DNA from: Robertkochia marina
GTDB lineage: Bacteria > Bacteroidota > Bacteroidia > Flavobacteriales > Flavobacteriaceae
Reading direction: 5' to 3'
Assembly (NCBI RefSeq): GCF_004799345.1
Contig: NZ_SSMC01000001.1
Span: 1,364,001 to 1,428,000, forward strand
DNA length: 64,000 bases
Notes under the pieces: generated by a model
Database searches by the model: none
What the model was told of the DNA's origin: nothing
What the model saw: the letters and a program-made list of their open reading frames with translations, nothing else
Part shown: in pieces, positions 61,371-64,000 of the stretch
Position numbering within the stretch: position 1 is the first letter of the stretch
Layout: the number at the start of each line of letters is the position of its first letter
Position numbers and translations under genes: made by a program

Positions 61371-62831
61371 TTAATGAGCTTTTGGCAGGTCGCCTTTTTC
61401 TTTGGTAGGCAGATCACTTTTACCCATCAAATAAAGATCAATAGCCCTGGCAGCTTCCCGTCCTTCAGAGATAGCCCAGACGATGAGAGATTGGCCTCGT
61501 CGCATGTCGCCGGCGGTAAATATATGAGGAATGTTGGTTTGGTAATTCTCGCCTTTAATATTGCTGCGGGAATCGGTGGTAACATTAAAGAGTTCCGGCA
61601 GGGTATGTTCAGGGCCGGTAAAGCCCAAAGCCAGAAGAGCCATATCACAGGGCCATTCTCTTTCGCTGTCTTCGATCTCTGTTAATGTTGGAGCTTCTCC
61701 CGGAATTTCTTCCCACCGCACGTCTACCGTTACTAACGACTTAAGATTCCCGCTTGCATCAGAAATGAATTCTTTGGTCATAATACTCCATTCCCGCTCA
61801 CAGCCCTCCTCGTGGGAGGTGGTGGTTTTAAGGGTAAAGGGCCAATAGGGCCAAGGATGCTTATCGGTGCGTTCGCCGGGAGGTAGGGGCATGATCTCAA
61901 AATTGGTTACCGATGCTGCCCCTTGACGATTGGCAGTACCAACACAGTCTGAACCGGTATCGCCACCTCCTATCACGATCACATGTTTATTTAAGGCCTG
62001 GAGCTCAGGGTCTTCCGGGATACTTTTTTGAACGCATTTATTTTTGTGTTTGAGATAATCCATGGCCTGAATTACTCCTTTTGCGTCACTCCCTCTTACC
62101 GGTAGCTGCCTGCGTTTGGTAGCGCCTCCTGAAAGCAGGATAGCATCAAACGTATTCAGGTCTTCGATCCTGAGGTCCTTGCCTACTTCTTTTCCTGTAA
62201 TAAACTCAATCCCCTCTTGTTTCAGGATGTCAATTCTGCGGTCTATTAAATGTTTTTCAAGTTTGAAATCAGGAATGCCGTAACGAAGCAATCCTCCGGG
62301 TTGATCATCTCTTTCGAAAACAGTAACAACATGTCCGGCGCGATTTAGCTGTTGGGCGGCGGCCAAACCTGCCGGTCCGGAGCCTATAACGGCTACGGTT
62401 TTTCCTGTTCTGTTTTCAGGTGGATCAGGTTGGATCCACCCCTCAGAAAATCCTCTTTCAACAATCGTTTTTTCGATCAGTTCAATTGCTACAGGAGCCT
62501 TAACAATACCCAGTACACAGGCCGATTCACAGGGTGCCGGGCAGAGTCTTCCTGTAAATTCAGGGAAATTATTGGTGGCGTGAAGCAATTCAAGGGCTTT
62601 TTTCCAATGATTGTTGTAAACAGCATCATTGAAATCGGGAATTAAATTTCCCAGGGGACAACCGCTATGACAAAAGGGTATGCCGCAATCCATGCATCTG
62701 CCTCCTTGATGCTTTAGAGCTGTCTCTGATGGAGCAATGGTAAATTCATGGTAATGATGTACCCGTTCCTTTACCGGAGCCAAGGTTTCGTTAGTTCTTT
62801 CGTATTCTAAAAATCCTCTTAGTTTTCCCAT
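61371..62831 (-). CDS. gltD: Glutamate synthase small subunit GltD
   Basis: 486 aa. N-terminal Cys motif (CMDCGIPFCHSGCPLGN) for low-potential Fe-S clusters, then FAD-binding (AVIGSGPAGLAAAQQLNRAG) and NADPH-binding (VIGGGDTGSDCVG) folds. It feeds electrons from NADPH to the large subunit for glutamate formation. The large-subunit gene lies 2 bp upstream. Confidence 0.96.
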   Translation of the reverse strand: MGKLRGFLEYERTNETLAPVKERVHHYHEFTIAPSETALKHQGGRCMDCGIPFCHSGCPLGNLIPDFNDAVYNNHWKKALELLHATNNFPEFTGRLCPAPCESACVLGIVKAPVAIELIEKTIVERGFSEGWIQPDPPENRTGKTVAVIGSGPAGLAAAQQLNRAGHVVTVFERDDQPGGLLRYGIPDFKLEKHLIDRRIDILKQEGIEFITGKEVGKDLRIEDLNTFDAILLSGGATKRRQLPVRGSDAKGVIQAMDYLKHKNKCVQKSIPEDPELQALNKHVIVIGGGDTGSDCVGTANRQGAASVTNFEIMPLPPGERTDKHPWPYWPFTLKTTTSHEEGCEREWSIMTKEFISDASGNLKSLVTVDVRWEEIPGEAPTLTEIEDSEREWPCDMALLALGFTGPEHTLPELFNVTTDSRSNIKGENYQTNIPHIFTAGDMRRGQSLIVWAISEGREAARAIDLYLMGKSDLPTKEKGDLPKAH

Positions 62832-62833
62832 TT

Positions 62834-64000
62834 TCAGATCGTACTTATATTGTCTTTTCTTTTTATTTCTTTTCCAAGTCGTTCAAGGGCCTTTTTATAT
62901 TCGGTGGGCATAACCTTGATAAATTGTTTTTGAGTTTCCGGCCATTGGGCAAGGATCTCTGCCGCTAACCTGCTGTTGGTGTAGGAGGTGTGATTTTCAA
63001 GGAGTCTCCTGATCTCAGAAAGATCCTTGTTGTCTGGATCTTCAAGCCCGATCATTTCCATATTAAAATGATCTGCACTGATCTGTTGATCGGCATTATA
63101 AATAAAGGCCATCCCTCCGCTCATTCCGGCTGCGAAATTTCTTCCGATCTTACCCAGAATTAAGGCTATTCCACCTGTCATGTATTCACATCCGTGGTCG
63201 CCTACCCCTTCAACCACAGCTTTAGCTCCCGAGTTTCGCACAAGGAAACGTTCACCGGCCATCCCGTTGATATAGGCTTCGCCCTTGGTTGCTCCGTAAA
63301 GGGCCACATTTCCGATGATCACATTATCCTGGGGAAGGAAATCAGCTTTCTCAGGTACCTTGATGATCAATTTTCCGCCCGAAAGTCCTTTTCCAAAATA
63401 ATCATTGGCATTGCCTTCTATATTGAGAGTGAGTCCGCTGGCAGCGAAAGCTCCAAAGCTTTGGCCGGCAGCACCTTTAAAATGAAGATTGAGTGTGTCT
63501 TCGGGCAAACCTGTTTCTCCGTGAAGTTTGGCGATCTCATGGCTGATAATGGTTCCTGTGGTTCTATTTGTATTGGTGATCGGATATTCAAGGGTGATCT
63601 TTTCCTTTCGGTAAATAGCAGGATGTGCTTTTTTTAGAATTTCAAAGTCGAGTACCTCTTCTAATTGATGGTCCTGGGGTCTGACCCGGTATACCGGAGT
63701 ATTCTCAGGTATTTCAGGCTTAAACAGTATTTTGGAAAGATCAATACCCCGGGCCTTGTAATGTTCAAGTGCTCGATCCATATCAAGTTTTTGACTTTGT
63801 CCCACCATTTCATTAATGCTGCGGAAGCCCAGATCAGCCATGATCTCCCTTAATTCATTGGCCACATAATACATGTAATTGATAACGTGTTCAGGGGTGC
63901 CCTTAAAGTTCTTTCTCAATTCAGGGTCCTGGGTGGCTATGCCGACAGGGCAGGTATTTAAATGACATGCGCGCATCATGATGCAGCCGGAGGCTACCAA
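62834..64000 (-). CDS. gltB: Glutamate synthase large subunit GltB, C-terminal part
   Basis: The last 388 residues; the gene continues beyond the right edge. The 3Fe-4S cluster Cys are in GCIMMRACHLNTCPVGIATQDP-type context at the left of the fragment, followed by the C-terminal beta-helix domain (FGAFAASGLTLNIEGNAND; GGKLIIKVPEKADF). Glutamine amidotransferase and FMN domains are outside the window. It is followed by gltD after 2 bp, an operon. Confidence 0.94.
   Translation of the reverse strand: MVASGCIMMRACHLNTCPVGIATQDPELRKNFKGTPEHVINYMYYVANELREIMADLGFRSINEMVGQSQKLDMDRALEHYKARGIDLSKILFKPEIPENTPVYRVRPQDHQLEEVLDFEILKKAHPAIYRKEKITLEYPITNTNRTTGTIISHEIAKLHGETGLPEDTLNLHFKGAAGQSFGAFAASGLTLNIEGNANDYFGKGLSGGKLIIKVPEKADFLPQDNVIIGNVALYGATKGEAYINGMAGERFLVRNSGAKAVVEGVGDHGCEYMTGGIALILGKIGRNFAAGMSGGMAFIYNADQQISADHFNMEMIGLEDPDNKDLSEIRRLLENHTSYTNSRLAAEILAQWPETQKQFIKVMPTEYKKALERLGKEIKRKDNISTI

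Noticed and set aside
1-64000. CRISPR arrays, tRNA or rRNA genes, insertion sequences
   Set aside because: No regularly spaced direct repeats, no cloverleaf-like sequences and no transposase ORF were seen.

Overview
The window looks like chromosomal DNA of a marine member of the Flavobacteriaceae (Bacteroidota). The case rests on gene content: a 287-residue RpoD without region 1.1, a YpdA-type flavoprotein, a hybrid two-component system with an AraC output domain, and an arsenosugar cluster of the bacteroidete type. Genes lack clear Shine-Dalgarno sequences, and several promoters have the Bacteroidetes -7 element TAnnTT(TG). I see no rRNA, tRNA, CRISPR array or complete insertion sequence. 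Both ends cut genes: a membrane protein at the left and gltB at the right.

Layout. 0.5-7 kb: a long-type acyl-CoA dehydrogenase, a two-subunit molybdenum hydroxylase of the isoquinoline 1-oxidoreductase type, and a dienelactone hydrolase, separated by palindrome-rich spacers. 7-9.6 kb: a minus-strand operon of a DUF155 protein, an ATP-grasp protein and an acetyltransferase. 10-17.7 kb: two secreted-protein genes, then an eight-gene minus-strand arsenosugar operon (AhpD-like protein, ArsS, two glycosyltransferases, a purine nucleoside phosphorylase, ArsM, a sterol-desaturase-type protein, DUF547). 18-20.8 kb: GH32 fructanase and sugar MFS transporter. 21-26.3 kb: a second molybdenum hydroxylase followed by molybdenum cofactor genes (moaD, moaC, moeB-like, mocA-like). 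26.3-39.5 kb: a stress island with four tandem universal stress proteins, CbpA/CbpM, a LOG protein, thioredoxin, DUF302, an ABC efflux set, an eRF1-domain-like protein, an ATP-cone/nuclease fusion and a beta-CASP metallo-hydrolase. 40-43.4 kb: a coupled four-gene operon (SDR, epimerase, CPBP-like protein, secreted protein). 43.7-52.3 kb: AraC regulator, hybrid two-component sensor, secreted proteins and a MauG-type dihaem protein. 52.8-64 kb: S9 peptidase, a probable small RNA, a CE2-like esterase, a CBS protein, ypdA, rpe, rpoD, a PepSY protein, gltD and gltB.

The most interesting signal is regulatory. Five sites of the form TGAYAnnWATCA, matching the FNR/CRP box TTGAT-N4-ATCAA, lie about 60-68 bp upstream of start codons at 26365 (+), 29215 (-), 32429 (+), 34268 (+) and 56956 (+). 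Each is followed after exactly 23 nt by TAnnTT, which places it near -41.5 of a Bacteroidetes promoter. They control all three copies of a small helical-bundle protein family, the universal stress proteins and, through a shared divergent operator, probably the ABC efflux operon. This defines a candidate FNR-type regulon. Its largest member is a six-gene operon (usp-usp-usp, eRF1-like, ATP-cone nuclease, beta-CASP hydrolase) whose composition suggests RNA or ribosome handling under oxygen limitation or energy stress; that function is inference.

Other points: a promoter-to-terminator unit at 55333-55563 with no ORF and at least four predicted hairpins (probable sRNA); a 63-bp interspersed repeat of constant length whose central hairpin changes sequence but stays palindromic; and an MTAP-like Asp in the arsenosugar-cluster nucleoside phosphorylase.
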